Notes under the pieces: model-generated
Database searches by the model: none
The model's input: the letters and a program-made list of their open reading frames with translations, nothing else
What the model was told of the DNA's origin: nothing
Position numbers and translations under genes: made by a program
Assembly: GCA_949358305.1 (NCBI GenBank)
Contig: OX442320.1
Span: 5,782,259 to 5,846,258, forward strand
Origin: Strigamia acuminata
Lineage: Eukaryota; Arthropoda; Chilopoda; Geophilomorpha; Linotaeniidae
Direction: 5' to 3'
DNA length: 64,000 bases
Shown here: one piece after another, positions 11,306 through 23,457 of the stretch
Numbering within the stretch: position 1 is the stretch's first letter
How the letters are laid out: each line of letters starts with the position of its first letter

Positions 11306-13350
11306 ATGGCTGAATTTGTAGGAAAATACAAGCTGGTGTCCAGTGAAAACTTCGACGAATACATGAAGGCTTTGAGTGAGTATTTATTTTCTATAAATTT
11401 TTAAAATTTCAAAGAAAATTCTTCCTTATTTTTTTTAAAAAGAAACATTGAGTTAAGGTGTGTTTCAATTACGGCTATAAAAAATATGGCTTCTCTGCAT
11501 TGATTCATCAGGGCGGAGTCGGACAGCTCGTAACAAACGACTCAAATGTTGCTGAATAATGAAAAATACTCGTAAAACGAGAAATAATTTAATTTTTACA
11601 CACTAAATCACTTAAATTAGTAATTTTTTGTCGTTTAAAACGATAAATCGCTACAATTTACCGTTAATTTCCTTTAAAATCGCAAAAATTGCACATTTTC
11701 GCTACGACGCTCCAATTAACGCCCCACAATGAACAAAAAAAACCCTCCACAAATTTAATTTTTGACATTTTTGATGATTTGTAACTTATAATTTCTGAAA
11801 CGAGTGTATTTTTCTTTGGAAATTCCTCACATCTCCCTTCTCCCTTCCTGTACAATTTTCCAATCTTCATTCAACATAAATTAAAGCGTCTTTTGAACGT
11901 CCAAAAAAGAAAAAAAGAAAAAACTCCATTGGACATACCGGAAGATGATGATTTCAATGGCACTTATTCTCTAATAAGAATTTAAAAGACCCTTCCGAAA
12001 GGAATTCAATTGAAGAAGCCCCTCGTCAAGTTTAATTGCTTTTTCCCTCGCGCAGATTCGCTCTTTATTATATCGATATCGTTCGCAATTCGCAATTAAC
12101 CTTTGAAAAGTGTCGAGAGTTCGGTGCAAAGGTCGGGGGAAAAAATAAAAGGAGTGACGAGAGAGATTTTAACCTTGGATTGATTAGTATAAATTAACAC
12201 CTTATCGAGTCGTCTCGTCGTGCCGGGTCAATTGACAGGTCAAAGGAAGACGGGTCAGAGTCAGACACAATGAAAAAATTTGATAATGGCGCGCCTGACA
12301 TCGACACCGACACCGAAGCTCGAATTTTGTTTCAACCTTGGCGGATAGTGCGACGGAGAGTGTCGGTGTATCGCGTTATAGAATTTTTTAATTTTTTAAT
12401 GTATCTATTTTCGTTGATTTTAAAATAAACAGACGCGAGATTCCAAACTCGACTGCCAACATCGTCAACTGCCAAATTTGAAATATGGCGGCGCCATGTT
12501 TTTCGCTTTATCTCTGGAATGTGCAAAGAAAACAAACAAAGAATCCACTTTCACCCCTCGAGACTCACACCTCGCAAAGTGGATCACCAATTGACCATTT
12601 CCTGTTGCAAAGAAAATATTTTTTTTTTTATAAATTTTTTTTATAATTTTTTTTCTAGATGTTAGTATGGTGACACGAAAATTAGCGAATGCAGCTACAC
12701 CGATTCAAGATATCCAGCTGAACGGTGACGAATTCTACATCAAAACATCGACCACGTTTAAAACGTCCGAGATCAAGTTTAAATTGGGCGTGGAATTTGA
12801 CGAAACAACAGCGGACGGACGCAGTGTTAAAGTATTATTCCACTTTAGAGTTGTTTGTCTTTTGAATCGAGTTTTATTTGTTTCTTTGTTTATTCTCCAA
12901 CAGACTATTATAACTAGAGATGGTAATAAACTGATCCAAGAGCAAAAAGATGCTAAACCCGTTTACAATTCGACTCTTACTCGAGAATTCGAAGGAGACA
13001 CGATGAAAATGGTAAATATTGTTCGATTTTTGGTCGCAAACTGCACGAATTGCATGACTAATACTTATGCACGCGGCATGCTGTGCACGGGCACTTCCTC
13101 TTTTTATTCTTTTTATGATTTCTAGATTAATGTAGCTGGTACTGTTACGTGTACCAGGGTGTACAAGAAAATTGACTAATAATCCGCTTTGCCTGCCACT
13201 TTTATTCTTTCAACAACTTCGATTTTTTTTTTCTATATTTTATTTTATATTTCCGGCACTAATTATCCTTTGTTTTTTAATTTTTAATTATGTAATCAGG
13301 TATTGACAGTGGGCGATATTGTGTGCACTCGCGTGTACAAGAAGGAATAA
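11306..13350 (+). CDS. fatty-acid-binding protein (FABP/CRABP family) with two alternative last exons
   Basis: A cytosolic lipocalin-fold carrier of fatty acids or retinoids. Shared exons are 11306-11375, 12659-12831 and 12904-13011. The last exon is either 13126-13179 (ending AGTVTCTRVYKKID) or 13300-13350 (ending VGDIVCTRVYKKE), giving 134 or 133 residues, normal for the family. The first exon reads MAEFVGKYKLVSSENFDEYM; exon 2 has the block TSEIKFKLGVEFDETTADGR. Both last exons start in phase 0 after an AG and both keep the Arg-x-Tyr lipid carboxylate-binding motif (CTRVY). Intron 1 is 1.28 kb, long for this genome. The upstream ORF at 11111 is a 5' extension artefact in another frame. Confidence 0.95.
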
Positions 13351-13680
13351 ATTCCAACCGACGCGTTTTTCTTTTCCATTTTTTTTTTCTAAAATGTTAT
13401 TTAAAAATGAAAAGAATTGTATTTTTTTTCTCGCCAAATATTGTAATCTTTTATGTTGGATCACTGAATGCGATTCCGTAGCTTAAATTGGAATTATTCT
13501 CGGCATAATTTGTTTTCTATTTGTTTTTCTTCCGCTCTTTTTGTGTAGAGATGAAATGATCGATATTTCGGCTATTGTAGAACTGTTTACGCAATAAAAA
13601 ACGTGAATTTGATAAAAGAAACTCTTATCTCGCATCGATTTCCTGTTTAACTTCCTCTCTCCCATCATTTTATTCCGAAC

Positions 13681-15088
13681 TTACAAATACAGATTAATAA
13701 GTTGGTCGCTGACGGCCGATGGGGTTAAAATGCCCAAATCGGTGAACAAAATGGTGATGTAAGATGGCGGCGTGTAGTCGACTTTCGGGTGTTCTTTCGC
13801 GGTGTCGCCTTTCGACAAAATGGATGCCGGATACTAAAAAGTCAAGGTTTCATATAACAAATAACTAAATAAATATTTATTTTCCTTTAAAAATATACTT
13901 TAAACTGATTAGGCACGTCTTGTTGATTCAACGGGTACAAACGAACGAATTTAAAACTCTCTGCCAGCACGTAGAAAGGCTTATTACTCATTTGAGCACA
14001 AACAGCCGTGGTGTAACTCCCGATCTGAAATTATTAATCCAAATCATTAATTTAAATAACAAATCAAATTCATTTCGAAGTACGAACCTTATTTATGATT
14101 CCTCCGCTCTCGACGACACCTTCGGCTCCGACCAACACGAAATTAACTTTCTCCATCACGTAACTGCGAAATGCGAATCAAAATATTCGAAATTGATGGA
14201 AAATTGGTGAAAAATTATTGAAAAATTTCGAATTTACCCAACGGCGGAGTCCAGAATGACCGTGCAAGGAATATCTTCTCTCATTAAGCAATCTCGCATT
14301 TGATACCTCGAAAATAAAAGTAAAAAAAAAATTAATTAATAAAAATCGATAGAAAATTAAAATCGATTAATTACCCGCTTTTATCCGGACAGGATTCAGT
14401 TACAAACACTTTGAAACGTTTTTTCGCTCTCGCCGCTTGGATGAGCGTTTGTAACACGACTCTCGATCGCGAATGAGTCAAAATCACCTGAAAATCAAAT
14501 TATTTCATCGAATACATCAAAAAAAAAAAATTTTCATCACTCACAGATCCATCTTGGATGAAAGGCTGGCACAATTTGGCGATTTTTCCGCGCGAACTTT
14601 GGATTTTTTGCAGAAAAACTTCGCCGCGATCGATCAGAGTTTGTTTACACGCTTGGAAATCCTTCGAGAGAAAAAATTGCGAATAAAACAAACAAAGAAA
14701 TGCGTCGGAGATTGAATTACGCGCTGTTCCATCGAAGTGAGCGTGATGAAACGAAGAAATAATTCGCATCCAGACAAGACGGACGTGATGCTGCTGTCGG
14801 TCGCTTTGATGGCCGTGATCGCTTTTGTCAGGTTCGCGCGAAGTCCGGCCAAAGTCTCGGCTACGGGGGGAGAATTCTATTCAATTTGCAACATTTTTTT
14901 TTTCAATGTTGTTATTTACCCGGTTCACATTTGATGACCATTAAGAGCGTCTGAATTGCGGCCACAGCGGCCGATAATTCGGGATCTTGGCGCACGATGC
15001 TTAGAAAATACTGCGGAATATCTGAAATTAAACAAAGAAATGAAGCGGGAGTTAATAAAAGAAGGTGTATCGTACCTAACTGCTCCAT
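13681..15088 (-). CDS. EIF2B1: translation initiation factor eIF2B subunit alpha, 9 exons
   Basis: Regulatory subunit of the eIF2B guanine-nucleotide exchange factor, which reloads eIF2 with GTP and senses eIF2-alpha phosphorylation. Minus-strand exons: 15088-15076, 15021-14920, 14860-14721, 14661-14545, 14487-14375, 14306-14238, 14163-14088, 14024-13899 and 13833-13681; 302 residues against 305 in human. Visible blocks are [98 protein letters not shown] and the C-terminal LLFTDLG-type block [18 protein letters not shown]. Exon 1 codes only four complete residues. The gene is divergent to GTF2H3 with 139 bases between starts. Confidence 0.96.
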
Positions 15089-15227
15089 TATGAGTGAAAG
15101 CTTGTTGCGGAAACTTGTTTTGATTCGAAACCCTGAACACGAAGAATCAGGATTTGGAGCGCTCTATTATTAAAGGTGAAAACTTTTAATGGTTGGCACC
15201 AGATGGCGGTATCGTGTTGGTAAAGAA
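15089..15227. promoter_or_regulatory. divergent promoter EIF2B1 / GTF2H3 with a CTCF-like word
   Basis: The 139-base gap holds GGCACCAGATGGCGGTA at 15195-15211, which fits the CTCF core consensus directly on the plus strand. No TATA box is evident. Confidence 0.5.
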
Positions 15228-16736
15228 ATGGAGGATGTGGAGGAAGGTATGTCGATATTAAATTTAACGATTTTGATTAATTTTTACTTAATGTGTGATG
15301 GTATTGCAGATGCATCGACTCAAAATGGATCGTTGTTAGTAATTGTGTTGGATTCGAGTCCGGGACAGAAAATATTGAGGGAAAACCAAGTAAAATCGAT
15401 TTTTTTTTTAAAATTGTAAACAAAACATTTATTGAAGTTTTCTATTTTCAGAATGTTTTAACTCACTGTCTCGATGCTGTAATGGTGTTTTGTAACTTGC
15501 ATTTAATGAAAAATCCTCAAAATGAACTTGCCGTAATAGCATGCTATTCCCAAAGCAGGTAAAAAAATCAACAAAAATTTAAATTTAAAAAACACTTTCA
15601 ACAACGAAAATTAATGGATTTGCAGCGATTTTTTGTATCCAAATTTAAATCCGGATCAAAAAAGCGATTCCAAACCGAACGACGGCCGCTACGAGTTGTT
15701 CGCGAACGTCAACAAGTCGATCAGGGACAACATTAAGAATTTCATCCTCAACAGTAATCGAAGCGTTTTTAAATTGCAAAATTTGTTCTTTACAATATTT
15801 TATTTACAGAATCCCACGGCGTCGTGTACTCCGAATCATTAATGGCCGGTGCTTTATGCAAAGCGCTCTGTTGTATCCTTATAAAATCAATCCAAAAACT
15901 CGCATTTTCGAGAATAAAAAACTCCTTAATGTTTTTCAGACATAAATAGGATAGAAAAACAAAACCCAATGAGCCAAAACATTTCTTCGAGGATATTGGT
16001 ACGATATTCCGCCGTATTTAGACCGAAATTTTGAAATTTATATTGAAAAATCGTTACAATTTTGACAGATAATCACGCCGTGTAGCGATTATGCGTCTCA
16101 GTACATGAATTTCATGAATGTTTTCTTCACGGCACAGAAACAGAATGTGGTCATCGATGCGTGTATGTTAGACGGCGACTGTGGTTTAATTCAACAAGTA
16201 AAGAAAAATTGAAAAAATTGAAATAAATTATTTAAAATTTTGTCTTTTTCAGGGCTGCGATCTAACGCACGGAATTTACCTCAAAATTCCTCATTTGTCC
16301 GGATTTCTCCAATACTTATTGGTAATAATGGATAGTTTTATTTAATTTAATGTGATTTTGTATTGAAATGTGTGTTATCTAGTGGCTGTACTTGCCCGAG
16401 CCTCAGTTACGGAAATATCTGGCGCTTCCACCGCCGGTTAAAGTCGATTTCCGCGCCGCTTGTTTCTGCCATAGAAATCTCATTGAAATCGGCTACGTTT
16501 GTTCCGTTTGTTTATCAAGTAAATCCATCACACATTTCGCTAAGAAATAATGGAATAATTCCATTTTATTCTTTTTTTTTTTACAGTTTTCTGCAATTTT
16601 AGCCCAATTTGCTCAACGTGTCAGTAAGTTTTCACGTATTTTAGAACCGAAATTTTTATTTATTTAATTTTTTTTTTATTCCAGAACTGTTTTTAAATTC
16701 CTCGGTCCCCCGCCGAAAAAGAAGAAAAACAAATGA
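15228..16736 (+). CDS. GTF2H3: TFIIH core subunit p34 (GTF2H3/Tfb4), 11 exons
   Basis: Subunit of the TFIIH core, used in transcription initiation and nucleotide-excision repair. Exons: 15228-15246, 15310-15389, 15452-15558, 15626-15753, 15810-15872, 15940-15998, 16069-16197, 16253-16321, 16383-16518, 16587-16623 and 16685-16736; 292 residues against 308 in human. The N-terminal vWA-like domain reads [24 protein letters not shown] and [20 protein letters not shown]. The C-terminal zinc domain reads [20 protein letters not shown] then [16 protein letters not shown], followed by a Lys-rich tail. The start at 15228 was chosen because exon 1 then joins the conserved LLVIVLD block after a short acidic leader as in other animals. 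An in-frame ATG 39 bases upstream would add 13 residues. Confidence 0.96.
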
Positions 16737-16785
16737 AATATGAATTCTTTTTATTACTCTTATCGTAATAAACACCGGAGTATAT

Positions 16786-17415
16786 TTATTTAATTTTTCT
16801 CCGCGCATCCGACTTCATTATGGAGAATTTTTTAAAACTCAGCGCCATCAACACGGCGTTAATGACGTAAGTCGACACGCAAACGAGGCAAAAGTCGTAT
16901 AGCACAAAGTACAAAATAGCGGCCAGGTAAATCGTCATTAAATTACTAAAAAGAGCGAATCCCGTCTGCAGGATGATCAACGAATCGTAGTAAGCTGTGG
17001 ACGAAACAAAAATGAATTTTTTTCCCTTTTTGATTTTGCTTTTGCTCGTATCTACCAATGATTGGGAATGTGAGATAAAATAACATTCCATAAATTCCGT
17101 TTGGTTGGTTAAACAGGGAGTTCTTCCCCACGATTTTATCCAGTATTCCGAAGCCTTTGCCGTATCTACGAGGAAATAGAAATTAATTTCGAGTTTTTGA
17201 TTGAAATGATAATTTTTGTACTTTGAGTTGAACACTTTGGAGCAACTCATGTGTTCGCTGATGTCGCATAATGCTGTGTATTTCTTGTCGTGGGCTTTTT
17301 GTACTTCGACGTAGTAGGCGTAGAATGATAGTGAAAGACCCAGCAAGCAGAGGAATGTAATCCAAACGTGTAACCGAGTAATTCGTTCAACTCGGCGTCT
17401 AACATCCGACTCCAT
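16786..17415 (-). CDS. VKORC1: vitamin K epoxide reductase complex subunit 1 (VKORC1/VKORC1L1), 3 exons
   Basis: An ER-membrane thiol-redox enzyme that reduces vitamin K epoxide and quinone. Minus-strand exons are 17415-17222, 17165-17056 and 16994-16786; 170 residues against 163 in human VKORC1. The four-helix architecture is visible: an N-terminal span (ITFLCLLGLSLSFYAYYVEV), the loop cysteines in ALCDISEHMSCSKVF, the KNSLFNQPNGIYGMLFY region, and the CxxC active site in VLYDFCLVCVSTYVINAVL. It converges on GTF2H3 with 49 bases between stops. I cannot say from one sequence whether it is closer to VKORC1 or VKORC1L1. Confidence 0.95.
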   Translation of the reverse strand: MESDVRRRVERITRLHVWITFLCLLGLSLSFYAYYVEVQKAHDKKYTALCDISEHMSCSKVFNSKYKNYHFNQKLEINFYFLVDTAKASEYWIKSWGRTPCLTNQTEFMECYFISHSQSLVDTSKSKIKKGKKFIFVSSTAYYDSLIILQTGFALFSNLMTIYLAAILYFVLYDFCLVCVSTYVINAVLMALSFKKFSIMKSDARRKIK

Positions 17416-17440
17416 TACTGTAAACAAATTATATATGTCC

Positions 17441-17454
17441 GATAGATGACGCTG
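17441..17454. promoter_or_regulatory. CTCF-like word upstream of VKORC1
   Basis: GATAGATGACGCTG lies 26 bases upstream of the VKORC1 start. It is a weaker match (GATGACGCT) to the word seen at the neighbouring promoters. Confidence 0.3.
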
Positions 17455-17599
17455 TTGTGAGCGAAGATTAAGAGTTTTGTGTAGTTAGATTTCTTGGCTT
17501 TTTCTTTTTCTTTTTGTTGTGTTTTATGTGTATTTTATTGCAAATTAATATATTGGGTGGCTACTGATAATTTATTACGTCAAATCGATAAAATCAAGT

Positions 17600-18375
17600 G
17601 ATTAACGGGTTGCCATCTAGCGGATTTCGTCTGAACTTTGCAAGTTTGTGGAAATCGCCCAAGATGGCGCCACGGCTTTCGGCGTATTATTCCGAGGAAT
17701 CAAAACGATTTTATTTTCAGTTTTCAATACGTACTAATATTAGCGCAATGAAAATAAAAGGAGTTCTTGTAATAAACCTAATTTTTATTTGAGTTATTAT
17801 GAGATGACGTAATTTATATGCCTGATAACCGGGTTGCCATCTAGCGGATTTTGTCTGAACTTTTCAAGTTTGTGGAAATCGCCCAAGATGGCGCCACGGC
17901 TTTCGGCGTATTATTCCGAGGAATCAAAACAATTTTATTTTCAGTTTTCAATACGTACTAATATTAGCGCAATGAAAATAAAAGAAGTTCTTGTCTAAAG
18001 CTAATTTTTATTTAAGTTATTATGAGATGACGTAATTTATATGCCCGATAACCGAGTTGCCATCTAGTGGATTTCGTCTGAACTTTGCAAGTTAGAAAGA
18101 ATACTCCGAGATGGCACCAGCTTATTTGCGTAATATTCTAATCTATTTAAAACAAATTTATTTCTTCGTTGTTACATGTACTAATATTAGCGCATTAAAA
18201 ATAAACAGATTTGTCGTATCAATTCGAATTTTTATTCGAGTTATTATAGCTTGACGTAATTCATACGTTAAAAGCAGTGCCGCCATCTATTGCATTTTGC
18301 GAGAACTTTACAAGTTCGGAGGAATCATCCTAGATGGCGACAGCGCAGTGTGCGCAATATTCAAAGAAGATGGAT
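17600..18375. repeat. tandem copies of a 225-bp dispersed repeat
   Basis: Four head-to-tail copies start near 17608, 17831, 18056 and 18281 (period 222-225). Each opens with TTGCCATCTAGCGGATT, continues with an AGATGGCGCCA-type word about 50 bases later, then TACTAATATTAGCGCA, and ends AT-rich with GAGATGACGTAATTTAT. The fourth copy runs into exon 1 of HFM1. Related copies lie at 25870-26290 and, inverted, at 32050-32215. The identity between the first two copies is very high; the others are more diverged. Confidence 0.9.
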
Positions 18376-21300
18376 ATTGACAGCGTTGAAGTCAATATAG
18401 ACGACTTTTCGCAACAATCTAAACCATATAATAACTCCAGGTCCGTGTCAAATATAAACTAAACTGCATGCAAAATATATTAATTTACATTTTCTTATTG
18501 ATAGTACTCAGGCTCATCTAGCGGACATCTTTTTTAATACGAATTTCGCGCCGATTATACACAAACCACTCGAAACGAATCCATCAAATGACCAATTTGT
18601 CCTTAACACCGATTTCCTAACACCAAAGTAAGCGATTAATTACTCAAATCAACTTTTCAATCAATTATTTACTAAAAAATTCAATTTCAGTCGCCAACAT
18701 CAACCGCCATTAAGTGCAAGAAAAAGAATCATCTCAGATGCCCCGAATTTTCCAAGTGAAATCCGTAAAAACACGCAAACACTCGATTTAAACGCTCTAA
18801 AACCGGTGTCAGCAATTCGTATCCTTTGCCACGCGAGAAACAGAACGATTTATATATAAAAAATCGGTAATTAATTCGAATTTCCAGCCGAAAAATACCG
18901 ATGTATTTTTTCGCATTTTCCCTTCTTCAATTTCATACAATCGAAAGTCTTCGACGAGGTAAACGAATTTCAATTTGAATCGAATCGATTATCCCCAATT
19001 AATTACTTTATTTATTTATTTCAGGTTTTATTCACCGATCAATCGATCGTTGTATCGGCGCCGACGGGGTCAGGAAAAACAGTCATATTCGAATTGGCGA
19101 TCATCCGTTTACTGATGAAAAACGAAAACGTCAAAACCGTCTACGGCATGTTTAATCGTTTCTGATTATCCGCTCGTTGTCTAAATCACTAATTTCTCTT
19201 TTAGTGGGTCCCGTCAAGGCACTCTGCAGCGAAAAATGCAGAGATTGGAAGGAGAAATTCGCTTATTTGGGTTTAACGTGCTCCGAATTGACGGGCGACA
19301 CCGAAGGAAACGAATACACAATCATAAAAAACTCCGACATTATTCTCACAACTCCCGTGGGTGAACTATCGTCATTACGAAAACGATAAATCGTTGACAT
19401 TTATTCATTTCAAGGAAAAATGGGACAAATTAACGCGATGTTGGACCAACAACGAAGAATTGAAACAGCTCGTCAAACTATTCCTAATCGACGAAGTGCG
19501 GAAATGAATATGCAGAAACAATTCCAATTAAATTAGTCAAATATTTCAGGTGCATCTTCTCAATTGTGAGTCTCGTGGACCCACGTTAGAAGCGGTTGTG
19601 AGCCGGATGAAGATGTTACACACGACGGAAAGCAGAGCTAACATCGGGGATAGGATGCGATTTTTGGCCATCTCCGCCACTATTCCGAATGCGGATGACG
19701 TAAAAATTGAGCACCGAATCAAAGGTGTGGTTATTTATGAGTCCGTTTCGTTTGTAGATCGGAAAATGGTTGAGTTACGACGATTTGCGAGCCATAAGTG
19801 TTAAAGTCGGCGACGAAATGCGACCCGTTAGTTTAAAGAAAGTCGTTTTGTCGTACCCGTGTCCCGCAAACTGGACCCAATTTCGCTTCGACATGTCGTT
19901 GAACTACAAAATAACAAACGTGGTAAACACACACTGCGAAGGAAAACCCACTTTAGTGGTAAATTGAATTTTAAAACTCGAAATTTCCAATTTAATTAAT
20001 TGTTTTTCACAGTTTTGTTCGACCAGGAACGGAGTTGTCGAAACGGCGCGAGTGATATCCAAAGAAAACAACTCGTTGATGCGCACCGAACAGAAACAAA
20101 AGTGGTTTAACTGCTCAAATACGCTCAAAGATGCGAAATTAAAAGGTCGGGGGATTAATTTCTATTTAATTAATTGGTAATTGTGCAAATTTTTGTTTTC
20201 AGAATTTATTAAATGCGGAGTAGGATTTCATCACGCCGGATTGGATGTATCGGACCGACAACAAATCGAAGTTTTATTTTCGAGCGGCGAACTTCCAATG
20301 CTCGGTTTCAGATCGAAATAATTATTTTGTTTTGTTAAATAATTTGTCCAATTTTTTTTCCAGTTGCAACGAGTACGTTAGCATTGGGAGTCAATCTCCC
20401 CGCGCATTTAGTCGTGATTAAATCCACTTTCAAATACTACGCGGGGACCATGTGCGAATACACCGAATCCGAAATTCTCCAGATGATCGGTCGAGCCGGT
20501 CGACCGCAATACGACGTGTCCGCGACAGCCGTCATAATGACTAAATCAACCTTAAAGGTATAAAAATAAAAAATAATTTTTGTGATTTTGTTTTCAATCT
20601 TTTCGAAGGTTAAATACGAGAATTTGATCGGTGGGACGCAACTCGTTGAATCGCATCTGCACAAGCATTTAATCGAGCATCTGAACAGCGAGATCGTTTT
20701 ACGAACAATAAGCGACATGGGAGTGTTGTTGACTTGGATTCGCTCCACATTTCTCTACGTTCGAGTCTTGAAACATCCGAAACTCTACGGAATGCAAGAA
20801 AATATGGAAAAAGACGCGCTGGAGTCGACATTACTCGGTTTGTGTGTCTAATTTTGTCTAAAATAAAATTAGAATCGAATATTTTGTCAATTTTGCAGAC
20901 ATGTGCGTGCGCAGTATCAACACGTTGGTCGACAACGACATAATTCGGATGGGTGAAGAAGGATTTGATCTGTGCCCGACTCAGTCGGGACGTTTGATGG
21001 CCCGTTACTGTTTGGCGTTTGACACGATGAAGTTGTTTATAAAGTCGACGAGTGACGCCACGATGAGCGATTTGGTCGAACTGCTCGCGTCGTGTACGGA
21101 ATTTAATGATGTGACGCTGCGGACGTCGGAGAAAAAGACGTTGAACGCTTTGAATAAGGATAAAGTCGGGCCGACAATTCGTTTTCCGATGGAGGGGAAG
21201 ATCAAAACGCGACAAATGAAGATTAATTGGTTGGTTTGTGTCGTTTGGATCGGTGGAAAGGTGAAAAGTAACGATGCGTCGTCGATTTCAGTTTGATTCA

Positions 21301-23423
21301 AGCGAGTTTAGGAAATATTGGCGTCCAAGATTCGGGATTAAACCAGGATTTGTTCAAAATAATGCGCGTTAGTCAACGGATTTCTAAATGTGGGCTTGAA
21401 ATGAGTATTTTTTTGAATTGTTTTTTGTTTTTATTAATTTTTGTGTTTAATTTAGGTTTGGCTGATTTTGTTTTTGCTTCGCGGGATGATTACAAGCTGT
21501 GCTTGAATGCTGTTCTGCTGTCGAAGTGTGTTCGCGCTCAGCTGTGGGAGAATTCTTATTTAGTTGCGAAACAGTTGGATAAGATTGGAGTGGTTTTGGC
21601 TAATCACTTGGTTCGAGCGGGACTTACATCGTTTAAAAAAATCAAGGATGTAAACCCGAGAGAACTTGAAATGGTGAATTTTTTTTTAATTGAATGTAAT
21701 TGATTTTTATTTCGTTGAAAATTCAATTTCATTCGAATTTTACATTCAATTATCCAATTCTAAATTCGATTTCCCGATTTTTAATTCGATTTTCTTAATT
21801 CTTAATTCGATTTTCCTAATTTTTAATTTAATTTTCTTAATTTTTAGTTCAATTTGTTGATTTTTTATTCAATTTTTTGGTTTTTTATTCAATTTTTTGG
21901 TTTTTTATTCAATTTTTTCGATTTTTTATTCAATTTTTCGAATTTTAAATCGAATTTTAAATTGAATTGAATTTAATTTGCTTTGATTTTGATTTTCATT
22001 CAATTCTTGTCTCAATCTTTTTTTTGCAGATCGTCAATCGTCACCCACCGTTTGGAAACCAAATCTTAAAATCCGTCCTCAATTTACCAAACTACGAAAT
22101 CGAAATCGAAGAAGCAAAACCAAAACCACCCAATTCAACCCAAATTATCCTCACATTAAAACTAACAAACTTCCAATCCCTCTCCGAAAATCGCACACTC
22201 TCACCCATAAATTGTTTCCTACTCCTCGGAAATGCCGAAAACCAAATTATATTCAAACAGAAAATTATGTAAAAAAAAAAAAAAAAAAAATAACAACAAT
22301 TTTAAAATAATTTAAAAAAATAAAATTTCGTTTCAGGAAAAACACATTATTGCACAACGGTCAATGGACGCGAAAAATCGACGTCCGAAATTGCAAAAAA
22401 GGAAACCAACTTCACATCCACGTGATAAACGAAGAACTAATCGGTGTCGACATCAACATGACGTTTACCCCAACCAACGCCCACGACCACAATTCTCCGC
22501 CGCAATCTGACGTCCCCAGCGTTTCACCCACAAATCCATCAACACGTCCGTCAAATCCGATCGTAGTCGACCTCACCGACTCCCCGGACCAAACTCTCAG
22601 GCAATGCAACCACACGTGCGTCAACAAATCCAATTGCCGCCACTTATGTTGCAAAGACGGAGTCAGAGTCAAAAATAAAAGGAAACTCGACACCCCCGAA
22701 GCGTCGGCTAAACAAAGTCGACTCGATTTGGTCGGCGAATTTAACCAGAAATCGATTAATTTTAAATCGCACAACAATCTGCACAAGAGATTATCGCAAA
22801 AATTCATCCCGTCGGTACTCCAACCAAAAACGGACGAAAAATGTCAGAATTTAAGTCATTTTTTAATCGATTCAATGTTTCACCTTTTAATTTTTTACTC
22901 TTTAGATGAAGAACCAGTGTTTAGTTTGAAATTCGACTATTCAACTTTGTTTTCGAGCAATGAAAACACACCACCGGACATCCAGGTTGACCAATCAGCG
23001 ACGGTACAAGTTTTATTCAACGCCAATGTTGTTTAGGATGCATTTTGCACCTGCAAATGCATTAAAATTATACTTTTGCAGTTGAAAATACATTTTTACA
23101 CTTTAAAATGCATCAAAGTGCACCTAAAACACTTTTATTTACAATAATAGTTCTTTTTTTGCACATAAAACGTCGTAAAAATCAACTATTTTGTGTTTAT
23201 AAAATAAAATTAACAGCCTGCACGATGCCAGGAAGAAAATATCGAAATTGAACATCAAACTCGACCGATGACAATTGCTAAAATAGACGAAATCGAACAT
23301 CAAACTCGACCAATTGATCACGCACCGATGACAATTGCTAAAATGGACGACGTGAGGCAAACTACGCGCAAGGATGAAAACACGGCCGAACCTTTCTACG
23401 ATGTTTTTGATTGGTTAAAATAA
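18334..23423 (+). CDS. HFM1: meiotic DNA helicase HFM1/MER3, about 19 exons
   Basis: Ski2-like 3'-5' helicase promoting meiotic crossovers. Exons: 18334-18440, 18505-18627, 18691-18818, 18888-18958, 19025-19145, 19205-19356, 19415-19495, 19550-19699, 19758-19958, 20013-20145, 20203-20304, 20364-20557, 20609-20837, 20899-21229, 21292-21404, 21456-21673, 22030-22268, 22337-23003 and 23217-23423; about 1188 residues (human about 1435). Motifs in order: SAPTGSGKT (Walker A), VGPVKALCSEK, LIDEVHLL (DEVH box, split by an intron), AISATIPN, HHAGLD, ATSTLALGVNLPAHLVVIKS, LQMIGRAGRPQYD, the winged-helix and Sec63 regions (TRQMKINCLIQASLG, LTSFKKI) and a Cys-rich knuckle CNHTCVNKSNCRHLCC. Intron 5 has a GC donor. 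The alternative start is ATG 18370. The last two junctions are the least certain. Confidence 0.92.
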
Positions 23424-23457
23424 CACTAACTGTACGGTAACATTTGTTTACTCTTAC

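Noticed and set aside
20610-21215. 201-residue minus-strand ORF
   Set aside because: Antisense shadow of HFM1 exons 13-14, which encode conserved helicase sequence.
22412-22807. 131-residue minus-strand ORF
   Set aside because: Antisense to HFM1 exon 18, which carries the conserved CNHTC..CRHLCC knuckle.
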